From assembly GCF_900141835.1 (NCBI RefSeq), contig NZ_FQZD01000013.1:1-64000 (forward strand): DNA of 64,000 bases. Reading direction: 5' to 3'. This DNA comes from Propionispora hippei DSM 15287 (lineage in GTDB: Bacteria; Bacillota; Negativicutes; Propionisporales; Propionisporaceae). Position 1 is the stretch's first letter. Each line of letters starts with the position of its first letter. A model generated the notes under the pieces. It ran no database searches. It was not told where the DNA came from and saw only the letters and a program-made list of their open reading frames with translations. Positions 1-7,505 of this stretch are shown here, piece by piece. Made by a program: the position numbers and the translations under genes.

Positions 1-255
1 GAGCTGCTGGAAACTTTTGAAATTGGCCGCTCTCTCAGCATGAAAGGCTGTCCCTATGACAATGCCGTGGCTGAAGCCACCTATAAAATTATGAAAACCG
101 AGTTTATCCACCAGATGAGCTTCCACAGCCTTTATCATCTGAAGTTGGAGCTATATGATTATGTCAATTGGTTTAATAAGCATCGGCTTCATGGCACTTT
201 GGGATATCTAACGCCTATTCAGTTTCGCCAAAAGGCCCTTAAAAAAGTTGTCTGA
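1..255 (+). CDS. IS3-family transposase OrfB, C-terminal fragment
   Basis: The reading frame is open from the left edge of the window and ends at TGA 253-255, so only the last ~84 residues are seen. The segment GCPYDNAVAEATYKIMKTEF followed by NRHRLHG-like text (NKHRLHGTLGYLTPIQF) is the end of the DDE integrase core of IS150/IS3-group OrfB transposases. The ...DNAVAEATYKIMKTE stretch holds the last catalytic Glu region, where the family has DNA-x2-E. The true start lies outside the window. About 45 bp of AT-rich DNA after the stop probably contains the IS right end, but no clear target duplication can be defined from one end. The adjoining regulator remnant suggests the element landed in or beside an XRE gene. 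Confidence 0.9.
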   Translation, partial: ELLETFEIGRSLSMKGCPYDNAVAEATYKIMKTEFIHQMSFHSLYHLKLELYDYVNWFNKHRLHGTLGYLTPIQFRQKALKKVV

Positions 256-300
256 TTTACTGTTGACAATCCATTTTTATGCTATTTGGAGTTTACACAA

Positions 301-422
301 AATCAGGGATACACCCGTTGGGAACTAGGGGATAGGCTTCCCCCTCTGATGTTGTTACTGCATTAGCAGAGTATTTTAATGTATCGCTGGATTATTTAAC
401 CGGGTTAATCCGAAAAGGATAA
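301..422 (+). pseudogene. XRE/Cro-CI regulator remnant (frameshifted HTH end)
   Basis: Two overlapping frames together spell the end of a Cro/CI helix-turn-helix domain. One frame at 310-345 reads YTRWELGDRLPP, like the family's YSRWExGxxxPD. A second frame from 348 reads DVVTALAEYFNVSLDYLTG and ends at TAA 420-422, like the family's LaxyFxVSxDYLLG. A frameshift at about 345 separates them and no start remains. It lies directly after the IS3 transposase end, so the simplest reading is a regulator truncated by insertion or deletion and now decayed. Confidence 0.7.
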
Positions 423-446
423 ATAAAGTACTGGCTAAGAATAAAG

Positions 447-480
447 CTCAAATCGCTTGCAATCTTGCAAGTGATTTGAG
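447..480. terminator. Hairpin, repeat-type terminator (copy 1)
   Basis: CTCAAATCGCTTGCA pairs with TGCAAGTGATTTGAG around a 3-4 nt loop, followed by TTTT at 481-484. The same stem sequence with small changes recurs at 15024-15064, flanked on both sides by AATAAAGCTCAAA, so it is a repeated hairpin and not merely a local terminator. Confidence 0.65.
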
Positions 481-506
481 TTTTCCTGCTATATCCTTAA
501 ACTATT

Positions 507-860
507 CTTCTATAACGTGGCACCAAAGTCACTTAAAATACTGTTTACAAGTTTTGAAAAGTCAGTAAAACCAAGCTCTGTAAGGGTCTATTATCTTTTC
601 ATGATATGTCATTTCTTATTCCATTACATGCCATTGAGAAAACGAGATCCTCTTAAACGATAAGTCCATGAGCCATCTGCCTTTGAGGTTCTTCCGATTC
701 TCTTCTATGACATGTCACTGAAGGACCAGCGTTCTTAACTGGAATAAGCTCTAAGTCCATATGTTATCTATCTCTACACCTCTTTACTTTCCTTCCATGA
801 CATAGCACGCTGTATAATCGATCTCCCAAAATAGACATTAGTCAATGAGTTGATTAATGT
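507..860. repeat. Degenerate ~90-bp tandem repeat (about four units)
   Basis: No credible gene is seen between 485 and 955. A motif like TTCTATGACATGTCACTGA starts at about 510, 619, 703 and 793 with substitutions (TTCTATAACGTGGCACCAA, TTCCATTACATGCCATTGA, TTCCATGACATAGCAC). A second block, TAAGTCCAT, follows at 661 and 752, 91 bp apart. The unit is therefore roughly 84-100 bp and strongly diverged. Period and divergence do not fit a CRISPR array. Function is unknown. Confidence 0.5.
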
Positions 861-955
861 CATATTTAAAGTATGGATCAGAATCACCCAAATCTCCTAG
901 AAGTACTTAAATGACGTTGCCAATAGAATCATGACCTTTTTTCATCAACGCTCGT

Positions 956-1531
956 TTATTTAATTGTAGAGCCTGTTTCTTCAAGTAGTGTACCACCGAT
1001 TGTTTCAGAAAATTTTCTACTGGCTTCTTCTGCATTTCCATGTCGCCTTAAATTAGTTTCTTGTTCAATATAATCCAACCATCTATTTATCTCTTTTTCA
1101 GTACCTTCTATAAGCTTATAATTCACATTTTCAATTAATTTCAAATCAGTTCTTCGTTTATAATGTACAAACATATTACGGAATTTTTTTGCATTTTGAA
1201 TATTAATCTTATTTTCTTTAATATCGCAGAGTTTCATGACTCTGCAATACTTATAATAAATTGACTTTTCCTCAATCTTTTGAAATTCAAGGTTATCACA
1301 TAAACCCTGTAGCCAGTTATTAACCACACCCTCAAAATAGTGACATAAAGTAAACGGTGCTGCTCTCTGATATCTTTTAGCTATGAAATATTCCTTGGTG
1401 ACGTTATCTTTTTCTTCATCATAATATGCTCGCTCTTTAAACCAGCAATAATCTTGCCATAAATCCTCAATTATTGAAACTGTTAATATAGTAACAGATC
1501 CGTCAGGCTTAATAGTTACTCTAATTTGCAT
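956..1531 (-). CDS. Hypothetical protein with HEPN-like Rx4H motif
   Basis: This is a 191-residue soluble protein I do not recognise. I start it at the ATG ending at 1531 (MQIRVTIKPDG), because AGGGGGG lies five bases upstream; an upstream TTG at 1558 is possible but lacks a ribosome site. Mid-protein there are aromatic-rich helices, then the motif FRNMFVHYKRR, an R-N-x3-H arrangement (Rx4H) typical of HEPN-superfamily RNases and nucleotidyltransferase partners. HEPN membership is inferred from that motif and the helical character; it is not a firm family match. It is the most distal gene of a co-oriented minus-strand accessory cluster that also holds a second Rx4H protein and a barstar. Confidence 0.6.
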   Translation of the reverse strand: MQIRVTIKPDGSVTILTVSIIEDLWQDYCWFKERAYYDEEKDNVTKEYFIAKRYQRAAPFTLCHYFEGVVNNWLQGLCDNLEFQKIEEKSIYYKYCRVMKLCDIKENKINIQNAKKFRNMFVHYKRRTDLKLIENVNYKLIEGTEKEINRWLDYIEQETNLRRHGNAEEASRKFSETIGGTLLEETGSTIK

Positions 1532-1616
1532 CCCATCCCCCCTAAAATTATTAAACAAATACGATGCTAATACAGCTATGTACCGACTAAAATTTTTTTA
1601 TCCCATGGCCTTATAA

Positions 1617-2411
1617 TCAATTTCTTGTAGTGTAATCGACCTTAAGACATTCTAAGTATTCATTATTAATAAATTTCTTAAAAAGCCTACTACTACATCC
1701 AACTATAGTAAATTGCAAATCGTAATCGGTGTTTATACAGATTTCTTTATCATCCGACCAAATATAAGTTGGGGAATATTTTTCTTTATCGCTATAATTT
1801 TTAATAGTTTCATAATTCATAACAAGCTGCAAATCATCTAATTGTCCAGCAAACAGTTGCTCTTCAAAATCACAAGTTTTCATTATGTCAAAATAAACAT
1901 AGTATGTTTCCTTAGAGAAAGGTTCCAATATCCTAACCATTTCTTGGAGGCATTGTTCTTCCAAGCATCCCTCCCGGGCTCCTATTACATATCTCGGCCA
2001 TCTTCTTGCAAAGGCATTATGAATTGCCCACAAGTTAATTTCAGGTTTAAATTCAATACTCACCTCAGTAGCTAAATGTCTCCACAATATTCGTTCACCA
2101 GGAACGCCTTCTACATCTCCAACCTCATCCCAACTTAGCTTTTTATCTTGAACAAATTTGTCTATATACATTGGATGGAGAATCTTCAGATATTTATCAA
2201 ACTGTTTTGGTAATAAATTCCCTACAGTATTTCCTCCCCAGAATTCATTCTTTCTATTATCTATTGGTCTAACATTATTTCTTATCCACTCGAATTCTTG
2301 TAGATTTTCTATTGCATAGACTATCACTCCCAAATTAGGTATACGAATGCAACGAATGCAACTATTGCATATCCTCATCTCGTAAAGATGTTCTTTTCCA
2401 TTCAAACTCAT
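1617..2411 (-). CDS. Hypothetical protein, possible immunity-type family
   Basis: A 264-residue protein from ATG 2411 with no convincing Shine-Dalgarno; an alternative ATG ends at 2378 (MRICNSC). The N-terminus has a Cys-rich strand (CNSCIRC). The body is mixed alpha/beta with SWDEVGDVEGVPGERILWRHL, and the C-terminal third has SPTYIWSDDKEICINTDY then DLQFTIVGCS. This end recalls small proteins encoded beside polymorphic toxin loci, but I cannot name a family with certainty. Its first 50 bases overlap the end of the broken ORF upstream (2362-2955), so the two were probably translationally coupled. Confidence 0.55.
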   Translation of the reverse strand: MSLNGKEHLYEMRICNSCIRCIRIPNLGVIVYAIENLQEFEWIRNNVRPIDNRKNEFWGGNTVGNLLPKQFDKYLKILHPMYIDKFVQDKKLSWDEVGDVEGVPGERILWRHLATEVSIEFKPEINLWAIHNAFARRWPRYVIGAREGCLEEQCLQEMVRILEPFSKETYYVYFDIMKTCDFEEQLFAGQLDDLQLVMNYETIKNYSDKEKYSPTYIWSDDKEICINTDYDLQFTIVGCSSRLFKKFINNEYLECLKVDYTTRN

Positions 2412-2955
2412 TTATTAGCTTAGATTCGAAGATATCAAACTCAGCATTATAATTATGAACGTGCGGGAAAGGAATATTAATGGCTTCTTTCTTTAAACCC
2501 ATTTCTTCAATGATATGTATATGTTTATCAGTAAAGCCATATAAGTAGATGCGATTATGTCGATCATATACAATTGTTGTATTTGTTTCGGGCGAATGTA
2601 TCCATAAATCATGACGTGGGTCATTTTCAAAAAAATCTTTGAACCGATTGAGAAGCGTACCAATTTCATTATGAGTAAGTGACTCGCTTTGGTACTCTAA
2701 TGCCGCAGACAGCGAATCACACGCATATAGCGAAGTAAAGCGCGATGGTAGTTGAAGATAACGTAATTATCGAACCAATTCGAACACGCTTTCAATGACC
2801 CACTCTTGTTCTGCGTATGACCGTGAACCGTTTTGAGGAAATGTCTCCTTGTTGAGTAAGTAGCGTATTCCGTGCGTTGACAATCCATCGAGGTATTGTT
2901 TTTCGACTAAAGTATGAATATCATCCTCTGTCCAGATAGGAGGAAAACTCCACAA
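2362..2955 (-). pseudogene. Nonsense-interrupted ORF, unknown function
   Basis: One minus-strand frame runs 198 codons from a TTG at 2955 (AGAGG eight bases upstream) to TAG 2362-2364, with a single in-frame TAA at 2767-2769. Text before the stop reads WTEDDIHTLVEKQYLDGLST and text after it reads LPSRFTSLYACDSLSAALEY, then IGTLLNRFKDFFENDPRHD and LYGFTDKHIHIIEEMGL. Both halves have normal protein-like composition, so I read a single gene broken by one nonsense mutation; two separate genes are less likely because the second half has no start codon. It overlaps the next gene by 50 bp. Function is unknown. Confidence 0.55.
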
Positions 2956-3064
2956 CGGTATACCCTCTAACGATTACTTGCCAACAATAGTACTTCAGTA
3001 TTTCCTTCTTGTAGTTGTATCAAAGAGACAGTATAGAATGTACTCACGGCAACCTCCAATCTTA

Positions 3065-4027
3065 CTATTCAAATACTAATTTTTTGCTATCTGTATCGAC
3101 ACTGCATCTATCAGGCGCTTTTAGGCATCCCTGCCACTCCTCATAAGTCAAATCAATGTGCGGCTCTGGAATCGTTTCATATTCAATTATGCTCGGATAG
3201 AACCCCAGAATCCTTCCATCCTTTGGGTCAAAGTGGGTTCTATAGGTTGCTTCCTTTGCGATATCATTTGCATCTTCCGTTAGTAAAAGGTGAATATTGG
3301 GGAGCTGTGCAAGCATTTCTCTACGAATCCTGAAATCATCCAATGCCTTTTCAAAGCTCTTGCTTCCCCAATCCTTCTCTCCCGAAATTAGCCCAATTAT
3401 TGAATTGACGCCCATAGTAGAAACTGGAAGTTTATTATTCGCAGAAGTGGCGTTTTGGAGATTCATAAAAATTAACTTATTAATGCTTTCAGAATAGGTG
3501 CTTTTTAGTACTTGTAAACTATGCACAATGTATCCGTACGCTTCTTTAGCGTAATTGTTTGCCTCGTCTTTATTGGGAATATATCCCTTATGAACCACCT
3601 TGTTTCTAAACGGTGCGTGTTTCTCAACAAAATTTTGGGGTACGTTTTTGAACTCAGAAAGATAAGTAAGATAAAAGGCCCCTAGTTGTCTTTCTGATTG
3701 ATTGGACATCCATTTCCATATCTCATCAAACTTGTCCATGGGAAATCCGTTCTGTATTACAACAACACGCATGAAAAACTCGTGGTATCGTTCTATTGCG
3801 GCGGCAATACTTGAAACTGTTTCTCGATAATACCCATCCAAAAGTGCTCCACAACCAAATTCGAAGAGTACCTCAAATCGTTCTTCTTGCAGTAAAGTTA
3901 TTGTCTTATGACCCTTCTCACAAGTTGTATTAAAGTAGAAGTCGTTGTTTACGTCAACTTCAGCAAAGTTAAAACTGGGCAAACCGGCCTCTCTCTGACA
4001 TTCAATACAATTTATAAACACTTTCAC
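3065..4027 (-). CDS. Zinc-ribbon N-terminus plus HEPN-like helical protein
   Basis: A 320-residue protein starting at GTG 4027, preceded by AGAGGTGAT at the right spacing. The N-terminus has a CxxC (CIEC, residues ~7-10) and later CEKGH (~36-40), which could form a small metal knuckle. A long helical region follows with APFRNKVVHKGYIP around residue 140; R-N-K-V-V-H is an Rx4H motif as in HEPN ribonucleases. The C-terminal 130 residues are unassigned. It sits upstream of the broken ORF and the 264-residue gene and downstream of the barstar gene, all on the same strand. RNase activity is inference from the motif only. Confidence 0.6.
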   Translation of the reverse strand: MKVFINCIECQREAGLPSFNFAEVDVNNDFYFNTTCEKGHKTITLLQEERFEVLFEFGCGALLDGYYRETVSSIAAAIERYHEFFMRVVVIQNGFPMDKFDEIWKWMSNQSERQLGAFYLTYLSEFKNVPQNFVEKHAPFRNKVVHKGYIPNKDEANNYAKEAYGYIVHSLQVLKSTYSESINKLIFMNLQNATSANNKLPVSTMGVNSIIGLISGEKDWGSKSFEKALDDFRIRREMLAQLPNIHLLLTEDANDIAKEATYRTHFDPKDGRILGFYPSIIEYETIPEPHIDLTYEEWQGCLKAPDRCSVDTDSKKLVFE

Positions 4028-4107
4028 CTATATCACCTCTGTCCAACTAACCACACTAAAATACTCATCAACATTTCGATTAGTTTCCTTTTCATACATC
4101 TGTATAT

Positions 4108-4503
4108 TTATTTTAGTTTTAATTCAATATTGTCATGGCTTTGAATAATCTTAATGATTATTTCAAATAATGTTTCGCCTTTTTTCTGTTTTGCATCTTC
4201 CAACAAAAAACTTACCTTGTTCACATTTGTCGGATGACACCCCGTCAATATTCTTTCGTAATGTTTAATAGTTGCATTATATCCGAAATCAATTCTACTT
4301 TTTTCTGCGTTTTCCCATATTATAACGATTGGTTCTCCATACTCATGTACGCCAAAACCTCCGCGCAAAAAGTCATTAAAAGCATCTAAATTATATTCAG
4401 TCCTCCACGTCAGCCTTTTTGTAAGCACCTTATTTATTTCATCGCGGAATCCTTCAATATTATGGAATTGAGTTCCATCTATAATAACTTTTTTCTTCTC
4501 CAT
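4108..4503 (-). CDS. Barstar-family ribonuclease inhibitor
   Basis: A 131-residue protein. Residues 3-60 follow the barstar pattern: a first strand KVIIDG, a helix with FRDEINKVL, then the region NLDAFNDFLRGGFG, which matches the family's NLDALWDxLxG binding helix carrying the acidic residues that plug an RNase active site. The C-terminal part contains a helix with HPTNVNKVSFLLEDAKQKK. Barstar proteins bind and inhibit barnase-type RNases in the cytoplasm, and many are orphan immunity genes. The start ATG at 4503 lies five bases after the stop of the preceding small gene, and its ribosome site (GGGGGGTAGGAAG) is inside that gene. No barnase-type toxin is visible nearby. Confidence 0.85.
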   Translation of the reverse strand: MEKKKVIIDGTQFHNIEGFRDEINKVLTKRLTWRTEYNLDAFNDFLRGGFGVHEYGEPIVIIWENAEKSRIDFGYNATIKHYERILTGCHPTNVNKVSFLLEDAKQKKGETLFEIIIKIIQSHDNIELKLK

Positions 4504-4508
4504 AATTC

Positions 4509-4721
4509 CTACTTCCTACCCCCCTTCACATCACCGCATTTCCCAATAATTTTCTCAAGTCCTTTTAGTGTAGATAATATATAGCTTTGGTCTGTTGTAA
4601 CATCAAATTCAAGCCTATTGGCTTGTTTCCAGAGAATCAAAAAATTTAGATCTTTATGTAAAATTACGAAACTATTCAAACTAACAAAATTTGAATCATT
4701 AGTACCGCTCCCATTCCACAT
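4509..4721 (-). CDS. Small hypothetical protein coupled to barstar gene
   Basis: About 70 residues if the ATG at 4721 (MWNGSGTND) is used; the ribosome site there is weak and the frame is open upstream into the 3' end of the SEC-C gene, so the start is uncertain. The segment SFVILHKDLNFLILWKQANRLEF suggests a compact alpha/beta domain, and GLEKIIGKCGDVKGGRK ends it. It lies between the SEC-C gene and the barstar gene with gaps of 16 and 5 bases, so the three look like one transcription unit. I do not recognise the family. Confidence 0.45.
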   Translation of the reverse strand: MWNGSGTNDSNFVSLNSFVILHKDLNFLILWKQANRLEFDVTTDQSYILSTLKGLEKIIGKCGDVKGGRK

Positions 4722-4737
4722 GTGATTATCGTCTTTT

Positions 4738-5523
4738 CTATTCTGACATATCCACGGTTTGCGATAGTTCGTAATGGCTGAAGTTATTAATAATATCAGC
4801 AATGATTATATTTGATTCCTTATCACATTCAGAAACTAGTTGATTTGATAATGCTTCTTTACCGGTATCAGAACTCGCGTAAATTAGTTTTATATTTGCC
4901 GGTAAATAAATATCTCCCAAAATCGGAATTTCTCCAGCATTAAGTTTAGAAAGATTACCATAATCGCAATCCGTCACGATCCCAACTAACACTTTATTTC
5001 CTTCTCTAATATTAATATTATGAACTAAATCGCAAAGAGCAATTTTTTCTGCATTTTCTTCTAAATCGAGCCAGTAATGTTGATGAACTATCTGATAACT
5101 AGCTAAAACTGAATCAATTTGTTTTTCCAAAATACATTGAATAAATGTTGCAGCAGAAATTTTTCTTTCATTATGAATTTTTGTATTAGCATCCAATGCA
5201 AATAAGATATTATATTGACAAAGATGATCAACTTCATTAAATAGAAACTTAGGAGTTCGAAGAGGAACTTCCGTAAGTGTTTTTTCACTCTTATTGTGTC
5301 GCTCATATGATCTTCTAAAATTAGTCCAAACAGGTTCAATTACTTTTTTATCCCTGTCAAACAAAAAAATTTCATTATTAGGGCCTATTCTAATTGATTT
5401 AACTACTTTATCAATCTTGAATACTATTCCATCTAATCTTGTTTTTTTACTAGCACAACAGTTTTTGTATTTTTTCCCACTACCACAAGGACAAGGTTTA
5501 TTTTTCTTTATTACATCCGACAT
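4738..5523 (-). CDS. SEC-C metal-binding motif protein
   Basis: A 261-residue protein starting at ATG 5523 behind AGGAG. Residues ~11-23 read CPCGSGKKYKNCC, the zinc-binding SEC-C motif first known from the SecA tail and found in many accessory proteins. The remaining ~235 residues include ALDANTKIHNERKISAATF and IVTDCDYGNLSKLNAGEIPI, possibly an alpha/beta domain with conserved acidic residues; I cannot assign it. SEC-C tags commonly sit on proteins of unknown role. The gene overlaps the decayed end of the DUF6765 pseudogene by 13 bp and is followed by a small gene and barstar. Confidence 0.75.
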   Translation of the reverse strand: MSDVIKKNKPCPCGSGKKYKNCCASKKTRLDGIVFKIDKVVKSIRIGPNNEIFLFDRDKKVIEPVWTNFRRSYERHNKSEKTLTEVPLRTPKFLFNEVDHLCQYNILFALDANTKIHNERKISAATFIQCILEKQIDSVLASYQIVHQHYWLDLEENAEKIALCDLVHNINIREGNKVLVGIVTDCDYGNLSKLNAGEIPILGDIYLPANIKLIYASSDTGKEALSNQLVSECDKESNIIIADIINNFSHYELSQTVDMSE

Positions 5524-6118
5524 TGTTTTCTCCTATTCAAATACCTATCTTTAACACCTGCAAATTCCTGATGAGCCCAGGTATCAGCATACACATGCAT
5601 GGTTACGCCTAATCGTTCTAGCGAGTTTTCATCATTTCGATGATTGAGTGCCTCACCATATCTCTTGCTATATAACTATTGGGTTTACAAACTAATTTGT
5701 CCGCTAGTCTTAAAGTCGTTCCTTCTTCAAGCGTTAGTTCCCCATTTCCAGGTAAGAAATGAAAACTGGCCCACACTTGCTGATTATATTTCTGATCTTT
5801 AAATGTTTCTACATCCATAGCAAGATTTTCATTACAATGGGCGGATCGTATGCAATAATATTCTTCTTTTGATTCTGGATTAATGATTACACCATCAAAA
5901 GTTGCATCGTCCACATATAGCGCACATGTTGCAATTTTGCCGGCTTGTTCTTGTGTAAAACCGGCTAACCTAGCTAACACATACGTTCCCGCATAGTGAA
6001 AATCTTTTTGGAGGAAACACGAGGACAGGGAGTATGTTTCAAGCCTTTTTAAACTCTTACCGAAAATACTATCCCTGTCCCTATTATATCCGGCAATTAC
6101 ACATTTTGATTCCCTCAT
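5511..6118 (-). pseudogene. DUF6765-family gene, frameshifted and truncated
   Basis: The first frame (6118-5618) contains KDFHYAGTYVLARLAGFTQE and ATCALYVDDATFDGVI, matching the start of DUF6765 proteins (DFHYxxxYxLAxxAGF then a short acidic strand). It stops after IIEMMKTR. In the next frame, without gap, the sequence continues LERLGVTMHVYADTWAHQEF, the family's next conserved block (LHVYxDTWxHQxF), to TAA at 5511-5513. A single lost A in an A-run near 5620 explains the shift. Family members are about 350-400 residues, so the last half is also missing. The first ~37 residues look like non-native sequence and contain a GGACAGGG/CCCTGTCC inverted pair. Confidence 0.75.
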
Positions 6119-6282
6119 GTCTCGCAGATGGCAATATTGGCACTATTTCGCTATTTTTTATTTTCCGGCTGACTACAAAGCTCCTTCCAAATTAATACAA
6201 ATTTTAACAGTAAGTATGTTTTGCTAACGCATGAATGGGATTGGTGGACTATCTTAGTTTTGACAATCGAATTTATAAATTA

Positions 6283-7257
6283 TTACATGTTAGCCCTTAA
6301 AGCAGAATAATGAAGTGGCGTAAGAAATAAGGGATTATAGACACTTATATTTAAAATTTCATTAAGAGATGCTCGATAATTAACCTTTATGTTGGTAAAA
6401 TAATTATTTAAATCTAATTGAATGTCGACAGCAGTTAAGCCCGGATTATTTCTAACTATTTCTGAAATTTCAAACTGTACAACTTCAAAGCAATACAAAA
6501 ACATATTTCTATGGAATAATTTATCTTTAGTGATTAATTTCAAATTTTCTTCATCATAGCTGACTATTTCCTCGCAAATTAATCTTTCCTGTTCGAATGT
6601 TTTTGGATTAAGAGCAATTAGAAATGGACTTACTGTAAAATTATGAAAAGATAGCGGCATACTTGCATACATATGAATTTTATTATCATGAAACCCTTCT
6701 TCGAGAGTAAGATTTAGTGTAGCACCAGTAAGATATAGTATATTTACTCCTGTTTTATGAAATTTTGTATCAAGAATTTGTGCTGGTTGAGGAATGTCTC
6801 CAATTTCCACTAAATTGTTAATTCTACCGAAAAAGTAGAAAAAACTACATAAAATAAAACATGCTGGTACGATTGACAGCAAAATTAAGATGATTTCATG
6901 AAAAGTCCAAGTATTAATAAGAAAAATAATACCTATTAACCAAATTATACCTACATATAGTAACCCAAATCTACTTAATAAGGTAACATATTTTGTAAAG
7001 CTAGTCTTTTCATCAACAATGTCACAATACATGTTAAAATGACTTTGTACTTGCCTGGCTAACTCTTCGCAATCTAAATCTTTTGTAAAAGGTAAAGCCA
7101 TAAGACCCCATAATAAATCTCTGCACTTTTGTAATTTTTGTTGGTTATTCATTCCAATAAAGATTGCAACAAGGCCAATTAGTGTTAGTATTCCTGACGT
7201 AAGGCCAAAGATTATTGTTAAAATATCGCTCGTATGAGTCAATTGAAAATATAGCAT
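6283..7257 (-). CDS. Polytopic membrane protein, unknown function
   Basis: A 324-residue protein starting at ATG 7257 with GAGGTAAT upstream. Three hydrophobic segments are visible: residues ~10-33 (IFGLTSGILTLIGLVAIF), then a pair around 96-145 (LLYVGIIWLIGIIFLI and IILILLSIVPACFILCSFF). A cytoplasmic helical stretch of ~60 residues lies between the first and second. The C-terminal ~170 residues are soluble, beta-rich and end in SVYNPLFLTPLHYSALR. No motif I know is present. It is codirectional with the CHC2/GIY-YIG gene upstream and separated from it by ~250 bp in which I see no gene. Confidence 0.65.
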   Translation of the reverse strand: MLYFQLTHTSDILTIIFGLTSGILTLIGLVAIFIGMNNQQKLQKCRDLLWGLMALPFTKDLDCEELARQVQSHFNMYCDIVDEKTSFTKYVTLLSRFGLLYVGIIWLIGIIFLINTWTFHEIILILLSIVPACFILCSFFYFFGRINNLVEIGDIPQPAQILDTKFHKTGVNILYLTGATLNLTLEEGFHDNKIHMYASMPLSFHNFTVSPFLIALNPKTFEQERLICEEIVSYDEENLKLITKDKLFHRNMFLYCFEVVQFEISEIVRNNPGLTAVDIQLDLNNYFTNIKVNYRASLNEILNISVYNPLFLTPLHYSALRANM

Positions 7258-7505
7258 GCATTACCTCTCATTAATGTTTTAACAGATTATATATTCCCTC
7301 TAATTCTTTATCATTTTGTTGTGCGGAATGCTATGAATTTAGTCGTAGAGGTCAATAGATTCATCAAGAATTTCTCATCTGAATAAAGGATAACTTCAAA
7401 GGGGACCAAGCAGTGCGAAAATAGCCACATGAAAGTTCCACATCACGCCGTTCTCTAGCAAAGTAGCGTCAATAACTCACACATTTCCAGAACCAACTAT
7501 TCAAA

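Noticed and set aside
507-860. Possible CRISPR array
   Set aside because: The repeated motif is too variable and the period (~84-109 bp) too long; no conserved 28-37 bp repeat with unique spacers and no cas genes.
5103-5339. 78-codon minus-strand frame inside the SEC-C gene
   Set aside because: Out-of-frame shadow in AT-rich coding sequence with no start signal.
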